64,000 nt of DNA from Gammaproteobacteria bacterium (lineage in GTDB: Bacteria > Pseudomonadota > Gammaproteobacteria > Pseudomonadales > IMCC2047). The notes beneath the pieces were generated by a model. It did no database searches. It saw only the letters and a program-made list of their open reading frames with translations, and was not told where the DNA came from. Positions 8,433-17,209 of this stretch are shown in pieces (the first letter of the stretch is position 1; the number at the start of each line of letters is the position of its first letter). Location of the stretch: NCBI GenBank assembly GCA_021773395.1, contig JAJFKB010000002.1:660582-724581 (forward strand), read 5' to 3'. The position numbers were made by a program, and so were the translations under genes.

Positions 8433-9236
8433 TTAGCCCTCGCGCAATTTCAAGAATCGCATAAGGTTGTTATCACAGTATCTTTGATTATCGAGCACCA
8501 ACCGCTCCTGTAACAGCTGAACCTGATGTAACAGAAACATAATAATGATGCTTATAACCAATGCGATAAAGGTGGAGTTAAAGGCCACACCCAGGCTTGC
8601 GGTTACGCCAGCGATATCGCCTTCAACTGCGAGATGCGCCTGACCCAGTGCTTCACCAATTCCCCGCACCGTGCCAATAAAACCGATCGAAGGAATAGCC
8701 CAGGCAATATATCGAATCATCGATAACTCTGAATCGAGTCGATCCGACTCATTCTCACAGGTTTCGCGTATTGAGGATGAAACATCCTGGATATTGCGGG
8801 TCGACCCGAATCGCTGCAGTGCGGTATAAAGAATACGCGCCAGCAAAAACTCCTGTTCCTGCTCTGGCAGCGCTTGAATGGGCCGCAAATATTCTCGGGC
8901 ATCCTCCGGCAGAATATTCATACCTTCCGAAACCTCTACCAATCGCCTGTCCAGCAATACACGCTCGCGAAAAGCATTACGCGCCTTATAGCCCATGATT
9001 GCCATCGCCCAGAGCATCAATATAAAGCAGGACTCCTGCTCAAAATCCTTAAGAATTACATACAGAGACCGGGAAGGAATAAAGTTTTCTCCGGCGGCTT
9101 GCAGTGCCAATTGCTGTTCTAGAATCGCGTCGGCGTTTGGTCGAATGACCCCAACATAGATGGCATGCACCAATATCACCGCAACAAACAGGGCGAACAC
9201 CTGAAACATGAACTCGGATGACAGTTTACTCTTCAT
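8433..9236 (-). CDS. MotA/TolQ/ExbB-type proton channel family protein
   Basis: Predicted inner-membrane protein of 267 residues with membrane segments at about 10-31, 70-84, 174-196 and 212-238. The C-terminal pair carries the family signature: IPSIGFIGTVRGIGEAL (G188-T189-V190), then TASLGVAFNSTFIALVISI, with Thr222 in the pore-lining helix. TolQ and ExbB have three membrane segments; an extra N-terminal one is seen here. Such channels work with an ExbD/TolR/MotB partner that carries a membrane Asp, and the two VWA proteins downstream are the obvious candidates. Confidence 0.85.
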   Translation of the reverse strand: MKSKLSSEFMFQVFALFVAVILVHAIYVGVIRPNADAILEQQLALQAAGENFIPSRSLYVILKDFEQESCFILMLWAMAIMGYKARNAFRERVLLDRRLVEVSEGMNILPEDAREYLRPIQALPEQEQEFLLARILYTALQRFGSTRNIQDVSSSIRETCENESDRLDSELSMIRYIAWAIPSIGFIGTVRGIGEALGQAHLAVEGDIAGVTASLGVAFNSTFIALVISIIIMFLLHQVQLLQERLVLDNQRYCDNNLMRFLKLREG

Positions 9237-9244
9237 TGGCTATC

Positions 9245-9481
9245 CTAAATGTCGACGGGGTAGGAGACTGAACGATCTTCGGAAATATCTTCACTCGGAG
9301 TGAACGTATCGGGCGTTTTAACTCCCGCGCTCTTCTCAATCTCAGTTTCACTTTGAATAGTTTTCTCCGCTGGCTCTTGCTCTTCCAGGCTTGGGTCACC
9401 GGTATTTTTCTGAGGGTCAGCATAACCTGACAATGCTAGCGCGAACAGACCAAAATAGCATACCCTCTTTAAACAGTTCAT
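9245..9481 (-). CDS. Small exported acidic protein
   Basis: This 78-residue protein has a basic start, a hydrophobic core (YFGLFALALSGYA) and probable cleavage after GYA. There is no lipobox Cys. The mature part is about 55 acidic, disordered-looking residues with no recognised motif. It lies between the PEGA gene (four bases) and the channel gene (nine bases), so it is almost certainly co-translated with them. The close packing and signal peptide support it as real despite its size. Confidence 0.65.
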   Translation of the reverse strand: MNCLKRVCYFGLFALALSGYADPQKNTGDPSLEEQEPAEKTIQSETEIEKSAGVKTPDTFTPSEDISEDRSVSYPVDI

Positions 9482-9484
9482 GAG

Positions 9485-11551
9485 CTACTCCAAAAACCGT
9501 GCCAATCGAAAACCCAGGTCATTGCGCCCATCATTTCCATAGTCCCGATAAGACAACCGCAACTCAGCAATACTCCCATGTGCCCAGCTTGATCCTCTAA
9601 TGACGTGGTACTTGCCGCTATCCGGACCCAGCGGGTCCTCAACCACTCTATTCGACATACTCCCACCGGTGCTGTAATAGTCATGCGCCCACTCCGACAC
9701 ATTGCCACCCAAGTCATAGAGCCCATTTTGATTAGGTAAAAAACTTCCAACAGGAGCCGTAACTGCATACTTGTCATCATACTGGGTCACTATGCGGCCT
9801 ATAATAAAAGCCGCTGAGCGATCCGCATAGTTCCCGGATTTTTCAGTCGGTGGCAACTGCGCCCCCCAGGGATACTTATAGAGACCATCCTTGCTGTTTC
9901 GCGCCACCCAGGCCCACTCGGCTTCCGTCGGCAGCCGATACCCGGTTGCAGCCTCATTAAAGCCTACCACTTCCCCCTCCTCGACCCTGTAAGCTAGCGG
10001 CAAGCCTTCCCGTTCGCTCAACCAGTTACAGTACAGCGCAGCCTGCTGCCAACTCACCTTGACCACCGGCTGGCTATCACCGTCAAGACTATACCCTTCC
10101 ACATTGCCCGAGGAGTGTAGCTTTTCAAAAAGCCGGAAGTGTTGATTTGTAACTTCCTTTGTCCCTATGTAAAAGGCTCGATTTAAACTGACCTGTTTTA
10201 AAGACTCATTTGCCCGTCTGCCCGCTTCGCGGCGTGACGCTCCCATGGTCAAGGAGCCGGGTCTGAACAATTTCAACTGCTGTCCATCGCTCAGGGTTAT
10301 TATCGGCTTAACAGCCTCCCACTTTGCCTGCTCCAGAGTCTTAAGCCTGACCTTGACTTGTTGCTCTAATCCCTGCCTCGGGGTGATATAGGTTTGGTAG
10401 CTCACATATCCCTCTTTACGTATTTCCAGCATTTGCTTTTCCGTCGGCAACGAGAATACCTGATTCGCTGTACCCACATACTGATTATCAATGAAGACCT
10501 TAGCATCCGCGGGATATCCAACAACTCGTATATCAGCCACTATTGGTTCCAGCTTAATAATATACGACTGTTGTGATCCGGAGATAATCCTAAAATCTTT
10601 CTTAGCCGCGAGATAACCCGGTTTGAATAAGTTTAGCTGGTAGCGCTGCTTCGGTTTTAGTGAAAGACTTAAGGGTGTTTGGCCGCGAAAAACATCGTCC
10701 ACCATGACGTTCGCCTGACTCGGCTCACTTTGTATCCTGACTACGCCGTCAAGCGGCTCCAGCCGCACCATCGGTAAAGTTAAGGATTGATTCGCTTCGA
10801 CGGACAGCTTCTGTTGCCAATTTTTATAACCTTCAAAAGATAAAATTAAAAGCCGTTCACCTTGCATCACCTCTACACTTTTTGGGGTGTAACCTTGCGG
10901 CTCATTATCAACCAAAATAGTCGCACCTGGCGGCTCCGAACTCATACTGATATCACTCCAGGCTGGCTTCAACTCAACCGACATTTGGTGGGCTAAATCC
11001 TTACCTTCTATCTCGATATCGGTTGATTGGCTTATATAACGTCCAGCTTCCAGTCCAACGCTATACCGGCCCGCCTCTATCAAATAATCCGTTACCGGTG
11101 TTTTTCCAATAGCTTCTCCATCAACCAAGACCGCCGCACCTTCGGGCACAGATCTCACAAACAGTCTTCCAGGCAGTTTTAACATCTGGAAATCAAATTT
11201 CTGATTTGGCTCTTGCGATACTTCTATCGGTTGTTCAAGCGTCCGATAACCCTTCTGTTTCGCCTGGATTAAATATTCACCCGGGCGCATCAAATAACGC
11301 TCTCCCAGAGTGATGACAATGCCACCTTTAATCTCTACATGCTCTGCCACCGGCTCAAAGGAAAGATAAACTGAACGAGCGGTGAACACGTACCACATGG
11401 CTATCAGGAGCAATAGAAATACACACCCAAGTATGGCCGTGACAGGTTTAATCCACGGCTTTTCGGTAATACGGCCCGCATCTACCGGCTTAAAATTCAG
11501 CGGCTTGATGACATTTTCCTGATCGGCATTCGGTTCTAGATTATCTGGCAT
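9485..11551 (-). CDS. Four-PEGA membrane protein with C-terminal formylglycine-enzyme-like domain
   Basis: This is a 688-residue protein with a single membrane segment at about 37-57, so the rest should be periplasmic. About four PEGA-type repeats follow (for example VPEGAAVLVDGEAIGKTP, EPPGATILVDNEPQGYTP). Residues about 440-688 match the FGE-sulfatase/SUMF1 fold: GYRLPTEAEWAWVAR, NGLYDLGGNVSEWAHDYY, VIRGSSWAHG and GFRLAR. The catalytic Cys pair expected in and after the RGGSW segment is missing (WAHGSIAELR), so it is probably a binding rather than oxidising domain. TagR of type VI secretion also has an FGE-like domain. Confidence 0.85.
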   Translation of the reverse strand: MPDNLEPNADQENVIKPLNFKPVDAGRITEKPWIKPVTAILGCVFLLLLIAMWYVFTARSVYLSFEPVAEHVEIKGGIVITLGERYLMRPGEYLIQAKQKGYRTLEQPIEVSQEPNQKFDFQMLKLPGRLFVRSVPEGAAVLVDGEAIGKTPVTDYLIEAGRYSVGLEAGRYISQSTDIEIEGKDLAHQMSVELKPAWSDISMSSEPPGATILVDNEPQGYTPKSVEVMQGERLLILSFEGYKNWQQKLSVEANQSLTLPMVRLEPLDGVVRIQSEPSQANVMVDDVFRGQTPLSLSLKPKQRYQLNLFKPGYLAAKKDFRIISGSQQSYIIKLEPIVADIRVVGYPADAKVFIDNQYVGTANQVFSLPTEKQMLEIRKEGYVSYQTYITPRQGLEQQVKVRLKTLEQAKWEAVKPIITLSDGQQLKLFRPGSLTMGASRREAGRRANESLKQVSLNRAFYIGTKEVTNQHFRLFEKLHSSGNVEGYSLDGDSQPVVKVSWQQAALYCNWLSEREGLPLAYRVEEGEVVGFNEAATGYRLPTEAEWAWVARNSKDGLYKYPWGAQLPPTEKSGNYADRSAAFIIGRIVTQYDDKYAVTAPVGSFLPNQNGLYDLGGNVSEWAHDYYSTGGSMSNRVVEDPLGPDSGKYHVIRGSSWAHGSIAELRLSYRDYGNDGRNDLGFRLARFLE

Positions 11552-11651
11552 TCCCTATATCCGCAAACTAAACTATCTCGCTATCTACCAATGCTTTCGG
11601 CTCTGATCCGGCAAACCTTTCGTAAAGGCGAAATGTTGCTTTGTGACCTGA

Positions 11652-13169
11652 TTAAATCTTTTCCTCGCACTGGATTTTTATCGGCCCGACCAGCGTTTTT
11701 TTGGATACCACAAACTCTTTTCGCACGTCGCGATACCCCACACGCTTACCTATTAAAACATAGCCCCCTGGTTTTAAAGACAGCTCACGCTGAGTAAAAT
11801 TTCCTAAGTGTCCAACTTTATAAAGGGTTACATCGGTCTCGTTATCCGACTCTATACGCACCAGCGAAGGCTCTATGGCCTGTTTGAGAAGAGTCATTAA
11901 ACTGTCAATTTGACCCATCAATCTCGGCCCGGGGTTCGCCACAGTTCCAGCAACACCCAACAGCTGTTCGGCTTCTCGATAAACTGCATCGCTGGTTAAT
12001 CGGCTCGGATCTGCAAGCTGCTCCTGCAGCAGGTCGTCAAGCCGCGCTCGATCGCCGGTACGTTTTAAACCCTGTTGCGCAAATATTAAATTTGGATCGA
12101 GTGCCAGTACCGCTTGATATTGTTTTTGTGCTGCATGCCATTGCTCGCTCTCTACCAGCTTCTTTGCCTCTGCGCGCAAATGGGCAATCTTGTTTTGCAC
12201 CAGCAAATTGGTCACTTCTGCACGTCCGGTATTTGCTTCAGCTGACCGTGGTTTTAACTGACCTGCTCTAGTGAAATGTTTTTCTGCCTGGATCAGACGG
12301 TTTTGCTGTAATGCTCGATAACCCTCAGACATGGCCAGTGAAAAATCCCGCTCCAGTATCTTTGCTTTAATGGCATTTATCGCTGTTTTCGCCTGCAGTG
12401 ATTCATCATCAAGCGCCAGCGCCTCTTGCAAACTATTTTGCGCACTATCAAAATCTGCCTGCTGCTCCATCTGCTTTGCCTTTTGCACAAGCAGATTCAC
12501 TCTATCCAGGGTAGCAACACGCTTGAGACCGTTATGCGCTGCTTCATTATCCGGATCAATTATTCGTACTAGCTCAAATGCTGCACGAGCCTGCTCGGCC
12601 AATCCATCATGAATAGATTGGAAACCGACTTGCAGCTGCTGCTCGATCACAGCATTTACGCTGTCAGCGATGCTGCGCATCAGTTCGAGACTCTCACTGT
12701 AGAGCTTTGCTGCGTTCTGAAACTGCCGCTCACGATATTTCTCATCCCCCTGGGTTGCCAGTGCTGCGGCCTCTGAAAACTGCTGTTGCGCCCATAACCT
12801 GACACTTTTCTCTTCCAGTTCAAATTGCAGATCGAGCAACGGCTCCAAAATCTGCTGTGCCTGCTGCCTTTCTCTAGCCAACTGCGCTTCCTGCCAAGGG
12901 GAAATCTCTGGCGGGATCTGCACTGCCCTGGTATTTTCTTGCGTAACTACATCTGGCTGTGTAATAAAGCGCGGCAGCATGACAAATACTGCAATTGCCA
13001 GGGCTACAGACAGTGAGAAGCTTGCTATCAACCATTTCTTGTGAATATTCTTATCTGAATCAGCACGAGAAGTTTGACTGTCGCTTGGCCCTTGAGGAGA
13101 TATCTCAATTTTTGCAGGAGTGATTTTTTCAAATTCGGGCAAGTTCGGATCAGTCGAATCGTTTTGCAT
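11652..13169 (-). CDS. Membrane-anchored TPR protein with PEGA-like C-terminus
   Basis: This 505-residue protein has a hydrophilic cytoplasmic head of about 45 residues, a membrane segment at 46-66 and a long helical periplasmic region. Several tetratricopeptide-like units are visible, for example YRERQFQNAAKLYSESLEL and EQWHAAQKQYQAVLALDPN. The last 70 residues turn beta-rich (LSLKPGGYVLIGKRVGYRDV), resembling one PEGA-type unit like those of the next protein. It probably scaffolds the complex. The gene is 100 bases upstream of the PEGA/FGE-like gene on the same strand. Confidence 0.78.
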   Translation of the reverse strand: MQNDSTDPNLPEFEKITPAKIEISPQGPSDSQTSRADSDKNIHKKWLIASFSLSVALAIAVFVMLPRFITQPDVVTQENTRAVQIPPEISPWQEAQLARERQQAQQILEPLLDLQFELEEKSVRLWAQQQFSEAAALATQGDEKYRERQFQNAAKLYSESLELMRSIADSVNAVIEQQLQVGFQSIHDGLAEQARAAFELVRIIDPDNEAAHNGLKRVATLDRVNLLVQKAKQMEQQADFDSAQNSLQEALALDDESLQAKTAINAIKAKILERDFSLAMSEGYRALQQNRLIQAEKHFTRAGQLKPRSAEANTGRAEVTNLLVQNKIAHLRAEAKKLVESEQWHAAQKQYQAVLALDPNLIFAQQGLKRTGDRARLDDLLQEQLADPSRLTSDAVYREAEQLLGVAGTVANPGPRLMGQIDSLMTLLKQAIEPSLVRIESDNETDVTLYKVGHLGNFTQRELSLKPGGYVLIGKRVGYRDVRKEFVVSKKTLVGPIKIQCEEKI

Positions 13170-13380
13170 AGAGGGTTAATTTCTTTATTCTTCGGCACTC
13201 AGAAGGCGGCACCATTTTGGTGATTAGGGAACCTATGATTAATTTCTCAGCCTTAGGGAATATTACATAACTGCTGTGCTCGGCAATACCGAGTTAAAAA
13301 CCGGCTAAAAAGTTTATTTATGATTATAAACTCCTTTTTTCTTCTCTTTCTTCCACTATAGACCTGATGCAAGGTTTCCT
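13170..13380. other. Largest spacer inside the envelope cluster
   Basis: This 211-base gap separates the TPR gene from the upstream lipoprotein gene. It contains short palindromes (CACCATTTTGGTG near 13210 and CTCGGCAATACCGAG near 13279) and a stretch at 13224-13250 similar to the end of the MITEs found later in the window. No confident promoter or ORF is seen. If the cluster has an internal promoter, this is where it would fit. Confidence 0.3.
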
Positions 13381-14571
13381 TTAATTTTTACCTTCAACTG
13401 ACTCAGTTTCAGTAACATAAATATCATACAGAATTTCACGCCACTTACTATATTGATCATCCACTGTTCCCGTCAGGGTGACGGTTCGATCCTGCAACTC
13501 CACCACCTGAGGCTCGACCTCCAACTCTAACGAGTTACCCAGCTCCTGCAACGCCTCCTGGTGCAGCTGTGATTCTGCGCGTTTATCCAGCCCGCTTTTA
13601 AAAAGGTACGCGCCACCAATAATACCAACCTGTCCTGCAGCTTCAACCGACCCATCTCCCGATCCTGCTGCTGCCACACCTGCGATAATAGCAGCCGTAC
13701 CTGCGATCATTCGATTCCTCGCAGCACGACGCAGTTCACGCAAGGCAACCACTTCATCATAGGTCATCTTACGCCATTCCAGATAGGGTTTGCCCATTTC
13801 CATCGCAAAAGAGGAATAATAATCCTGCAACGTATCTATATATAGATAATCACGTTCTCTTATCTGCCGTACACGAATTAAAAGCGGCTCATTAACAGGT
13901 GGTAATCTCACGATCTCATAGATTCCAGCTTTATTGGCCTGCATATACTCTGAAAAGGCATCGGGAGAAAAGCTGCGCGCAAACTTAAGTTCGGAAAGAG
14001 TTCGAATCCGTTTTAGTTGTGCGGGTGATAACTGCTCTCGAAAAGTCAGCATGTCATTGGCAATACGATTATAGAGCCCCTGAAATGGGTCTAATTGCGC
14101 ATGCATTTTATCGTCATAATTATACTTACTGGTGATTTCTTCGTATTCCCGGACAAACCATGTCTTACCTGAGCTGTCGCTCACACTAATCTCCAGCTGC
14201 AACATTTCACCATCGGAATGTAGGATTTTCCCCTCAACATACAGATCGACAATACTCTCTTTACTCGGCACAATTCTAACCGCACCCCAGCTTGCGTTCT
14301 TTTGCAATGTCTCAGTCAGGGTAAAAGGAATGTATCTGGACTCGGCTTTACGGATTTCCGGCAGAGTGATGGCTTTCTTGTCCTCCAATAATTCATCAAT
14401 GCCCGGATTAAATATCAGCACCCCCACATCAAGCAATTGACTTTCCAAAATCTCAGTCGTTTCATACTTTAGCGGTGTAATACTGGTCGTTTTAACGGTG
14501 GTGCTGGCGCAACCGGCCAATACCAGTATCGTTAACCAAAAACAGGTAAATTTTTGCACCCCGTTCACCAT
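13381..14571 (-). CDS. Lipoprotein with Gly-rich hydrophobic segment and BON-like tail
   Basis: The 396-residue protein starts with a signal peptide ending in the lipobox LAGC (Cys near residue 21). The middle is mixed alpha/beta with no known family. Residues about 288-330 form a Gly/Ala-rich hydrophobic stretch (GTAAIIAGVAAAG, VGIIGGAYLF) that could insert in a membrane. The tail (VVELQDRTVTLTGTVDD) has the look of a BON domain, a guess. Its ATG overlaps the stop of the gene before it (TAATG), which implies coupled translation. Confidence 0.75.
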   Translation of the reverse strand: MVNGVQKFTCFWLTILVLAGCASTTVKTTSITPLKYETTEILESQLLDVGVLIFNPGIDELLEDKKAITLPEIRKAESRYIPFTLTETLQKNASWGAVRIVPSKESIVDLYVEGKILHSDGEMLQLEISVSDSSGKTWFVREYEEITSKYNYDDKMHAQLDPFQGLYNRIANDMLTFREQLSPAQLKRIRTLSELKFARSFSPDAFSEYMQANKAGIYEIVRLPPVNEPLLIRVRQIRERDYLYIDTLQDYYSSFAMEMGKPYLEWRKMTYDEVVALRELRRAARNRMIAGTAAIIAGVAAAGSGDGSVEAAGQVGIIGGAYLFKSGLDKRAESQLHQEALQELGNSLELEVEPQVVELQDRTVTLTGTVDDQYSKWREILYDIYVTETESVEGKN

Positions 14572-15563
14572 TATTTACTCTTACCCTGATTCTTGTACTT
14601 GCGATATTCATCCCATAATTTCTCCCGCAACTCGGGATCAGGTTCCTGTATCGCCGCTTCCCGCAGTTGTCGCGCCACCACGTCATCGTCCGTTCCGTCA
14701 GGAATGTCCGGAGGAGGCGCGTGAGACACTGCCGCATGCTCGAACTCTCCCGCTCGCTGATCACCACCCTCAGGCCTGCTTCCTGAGCCAGCACCTGTTA
14801 TCTCTCCTCTTGGTTCACCCTGCTGCTCACCGGGAGCCTGCTTTTCTTCCAAATCACTATCAACATCTTCACCACTGCCGCGGGCGTTTTCCTTACCCCG
14901 GACATATTCTCGCTCTCTCAGAATGACGCCTTCAAAATCCCCATAGGATTCTTCCAATTTCCGATCAAGTATTGCAATCTTTTCCTCGCCAGTTTGCGCA
15001 CTGTTTGGTGCGCCTTGGCTACCCCCGGGATTATCATCGGCCGCTCCCTCAAACCCCTCCATTTTTTCTATTGCATCTCCCACCACCTCATTTTCTGACT
15101 CCAGGATTATGGGAAAATCTGTTTGTTCTTCCGCCGCCCCTTTACCCTGCTCACTCTTTCGTGCCCGCTCAAACTCTTCCAATGCTTCCGAGAGAGTTCT
15201 TTCCTCAGTATCGTCGGTGCCTGCTACCGATCCTTTCGACCCATTATTATCCTTGCTGATACTCGCATCACTAGCCCCTGCACGCGACACTTTCTCCGCA
15301 CCACCCTGTTTGTCATAACTTTTGTTTTTGCCTGTTTTCTCCTGCCCTCCCGACTGTGGGCTTGGCAGCGACGGCGATGGATTACGCCCTCCGCCACTTG
15401 GCAGGCTGGAACTAGAACCAGAACTGCCCGAAGAAGTCTCTGTTGATGGGCTACCCGGTGAACCACTTCCTCCGGATGTTTGAGGGATCGTTTTACAGCC
15501 GTAGCACATCGCACAGATTACCACGAGCGAAATCAACTTGAGGGGTGCACCTGGATTTAGCAT
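14571..15563 (-). CDS. Low-complexity Ser/Gly/Glu-rich lipoprotein
   Basis: The 330-residue product is chosen from the ATG at 15563, because the longer frame would need a TTG at 15608. A short basic start and a hydrophobic core run to Cys22 (MCYGC), a loose lipobox. The rest is almost all Ser, Gly, Pro, Glu, Lys and Gln with no Trp until near the end (LWDEYRKYKNQGKSK), so it is expected to be disordered and extended, perhaps a periplasm-spanning or surface linker. No family is recognised. It is translationally coupled to the next gene. Confidence 0.68.
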   Translation of the reverse strand: MLNPGAPLKLISLVVICAMCYGCKTIPQTSGGSGSPGSPSTETSSGSSGSSSSLPSGGGRNPSPSLPSPQSGGQEKTGKNKSYDKQGGAEKVSRAGASDASISKDNNGSKGSVAGTDDTEERTLSEALEEFERARKSEQGKGAAEEQTDFPIILESENEVVGDAIEKMEGFEGAADDNPGGSQGAPNSAQTGEEKIAILDRKLEESYGDFEGVILREREYVRGKENARGSGEDVDSDLEEKQAPGEQQGEPRGEITGAGSGSRPEGGDQRAGEFEHAAVSHAPPPDIPDGTDDDVVARQLREAAIQEPDPELREKLWDEYRKYKNQGKSK

Positions 15564-15618
15564 TTTAGTGTTTCTCAATACTGTTAATGTGTCTAACCTT
15601 AAAATCAATGTGTCTAGC

Positions 15619-16932
15619 CTAAAAATCGAAAATGTGTTTTTCCATCACGCCTTTTGCCAACACTGGTTTACCCTCGACAATGCGAGGGCGGTAACGAGTG
15701 CTTTTCACCGACTTATATACCTGAGAATCTTTTACGTTCGGAGGGCTTGATTCGACGATTTCAATATTTTGGGTGCGGCCTCCGGGTGTTACCGTAAACT
15801 TGACGCGCACAAAACCTTTTTGTTTCTTTTTATCCAGTTTAGCGCCTATATCATCGAAAGGCATAGCAAAATTAAGTGCTCGCGGTCTATCAAATATTTG
15901 TTTTGCCAGGTGCTCTTGATCTTTGCCCGATAGCAGCTCAATCGCCCCTGTATAGACATCCATTGCAGACTCTTTTTTGTCAAACAAAAAATACCAGTCA
16001 CCCAGCTGTACTAAAGCTTCCACATGATCACTAACAGGTAGCTGAGGGTTACTCTGAAACAGATTTACACGCCTCAGCAACGCTTTTTTACCGTCACGGT
16101 AAGGACTCCCATAGGTAGGCAGATTATCCGAAGGAGAGATAGGCAGCGTTCTGCCTTGCGCTGGAGACATCCCCATGGGCTGGGAAATACTGTTTGGTTG
16201 ACTAAATTGTTGACTATGATTTTGGTGTTCCGATAGATAATAGCTCGCGAGAGCCTGCCTGTATAAGGTTTCATTCAAACGTGGGTCATGGACGCCATAG
16301 TGCTTCTCGATAATCGCTATTGCTTTCTTATTCAAATCCATCGCACGCAGCAGATGAAGGATGCTAGAACCTCGGTGAAAAGCAATTAAGTGCCATTTAA
16401 CCATATTATTAATGGGTGCTAACAGCTTGGGGTTTCCCTCACCATAGCTATGCTGCTGTATGTTATAGAGCAACGATTGTTTATCATTCGCGCTCCGCCA
16501 ATCCTCAATGGCAACATAGCTTTCAATCAAATGTGACAATATCGAAACTTGATCCAGACTATATAACCCGCTATTTACACGCCTGATATGGAACGCGCGT
16601 TTGAATGCGCCGATCGCAGAAACTTCTTCACCTTGCGATTTTTCAGCCAATCCCAAACCAACCAATTGCTCTACCAGGCGGTTATCATAGACGCCATAGT
16701 TATTCTCCAACTCTGTAATGGTCTGCCTGTAGAGTTCCTTGGAACCATGATATTCATGCATGTCGCTATGCGTTTTCGTTGCGAGGGTTGCAGATTCATC
16801 TTTGGCAAGTTCCTGGCTGTTCGGGATATTTGGCGACTCGCCAGATGAAATCAACGGATCAGAGGCCCCAAGCGGGCCGGCAAAAAAGACCAATGACAAA
16901 AAAACCGGAATGAACTTAATTCTCTTATTCAC
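15619..16932 (-). CDS. Exported TPR-like protein with TonB C-terminal domain
   Basis: The 437-residue product is read from a GTG at 16932, which puts a clean signal peptide (NKRIKFIPVFLSLVFFAGPLGA) at the start; an ATG at 17031 would add 33 residues that look unlike a signal. The middle is helical with TPR-like repeats. The last 80 residues fit TonB_C: GFVRVKFTVTPGGRTQNIEIVESSP, then YRPRIVEGKPV. Unlike classical TonB there is no retained membrane anchor or Pro-rich spanner. It is the first gene of the cluster as read, 55 bases before the low-complexity lipoprotein gene. Confidence 0.78.
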   Translation of the reverse strand: MNKRIKFIPVFLSLVFFAGPLGASDPLISSGESPNIPNSQELAKDESATLATKTHSDMHEYHGSKELYRQTITELENNYGVYDNRLVEQLVGLGLAEKSQGEEVSAIGAFKRAFHIRRVNSGLYSLDQVSILSHLIESYVAIEDWRSANDKQSLLYNIQQHSYGEGNPKLLAPINNMVKWHLIAFHRGSSILHLLRAMDLNKKAIAIIEKHYGVHDPRLNETLYRQALASYYLSEHQNHSQQFSQPNSISQPMGMSPAQGRTLPISPSDNLPTYGSPYRDGKKALLRRVNLFQSNPQLPVSDHVEALVQLGDWYFLFDKKESAMDVYTGAIELLSGKDQEHLAKQIFDRPRALNFAMPFDDIGAKLDKKKQKGFVRVKFTVTPGGRTQNIEIVESSPPNVKDSQVYKSVKSTRYRPRIVEGKPVLAKGVMEKHIFDF

Positions 16933-17145
16933 ACTATGGCCATAACTCTTTCTAGAGCATGAAGGGAAACTTATTGCGCAGCGCGTAAGCACTAAGGAGC
17001 CAAAACTCAAGTGACACTGCAGTCCCTGCATTTACGGCCAGCAATTTCAGAGACCCAATTGGGTTATTCTGTGCACCAACAGATGCCAGTTACTTTATAA
17101 CCAGTTACTTCAGAAAACTTTACAACAAGCTCTACCAGAGTCTGA

Positions 17146-17174
17146 CCCCAATGGAAATGCAATGTTCCTTGGGG
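17146..17174. repeat. REP-like stem-loop
   Basis: CCCCAA at 17146-17151 pairs with TTGGGG at 17169-17174, and GGAA (17153-17156) with TTCC (17165-17168), giving a 10-bp stem with one bulged T and an 8-base loop. The flanking GTCTGACCCC resembles the GGGGTCAGAC core common in REP-type palindromes. No T-tract follows on either strand, so it is not a terminator. It lies in the 277-base gap between the envelope cluster and the DUF2333 gene. Confidence 0.4.
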
Positions 17175-17209
17175 CCGTTATATTAATAGCCCCATCGACT
17201 ATCCGGTTC

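Noticed and set aside
5994-9236. Zorya-type defence system (MotA-like gene plus partners)
   Set aside because: A MotA/TolQ-type gene is present, but there is no OmpA/MotB-like ZorB, no helicase (ZorD) or HNH nuclease (ZorE), and the genes around it are lipoproteins and PEGA/TPR proteins typical of the envelope.
9485-11551. Active formylglycine-generating enzyme for a sulfatase
   Set aside because: The catalytic cysteines are absent and no sulfatase gene is nearby.
4999-13169. Bat/MoxR aerotolerance operon (VWA plus TPR)
   Set aside because: No MoxR AAA ATPase or DUF58 gene is seen, and the VWA proteins have ExbD-like leaders rather than BatA/B membrane layout.
14498-15446. Plus-strand ORFs opposite the low-complexity lipoprotein
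   Set aside because: Ser/Gly/Pro-rich coding leaves several open frames on the other strand; none has a motif or ribosome site.
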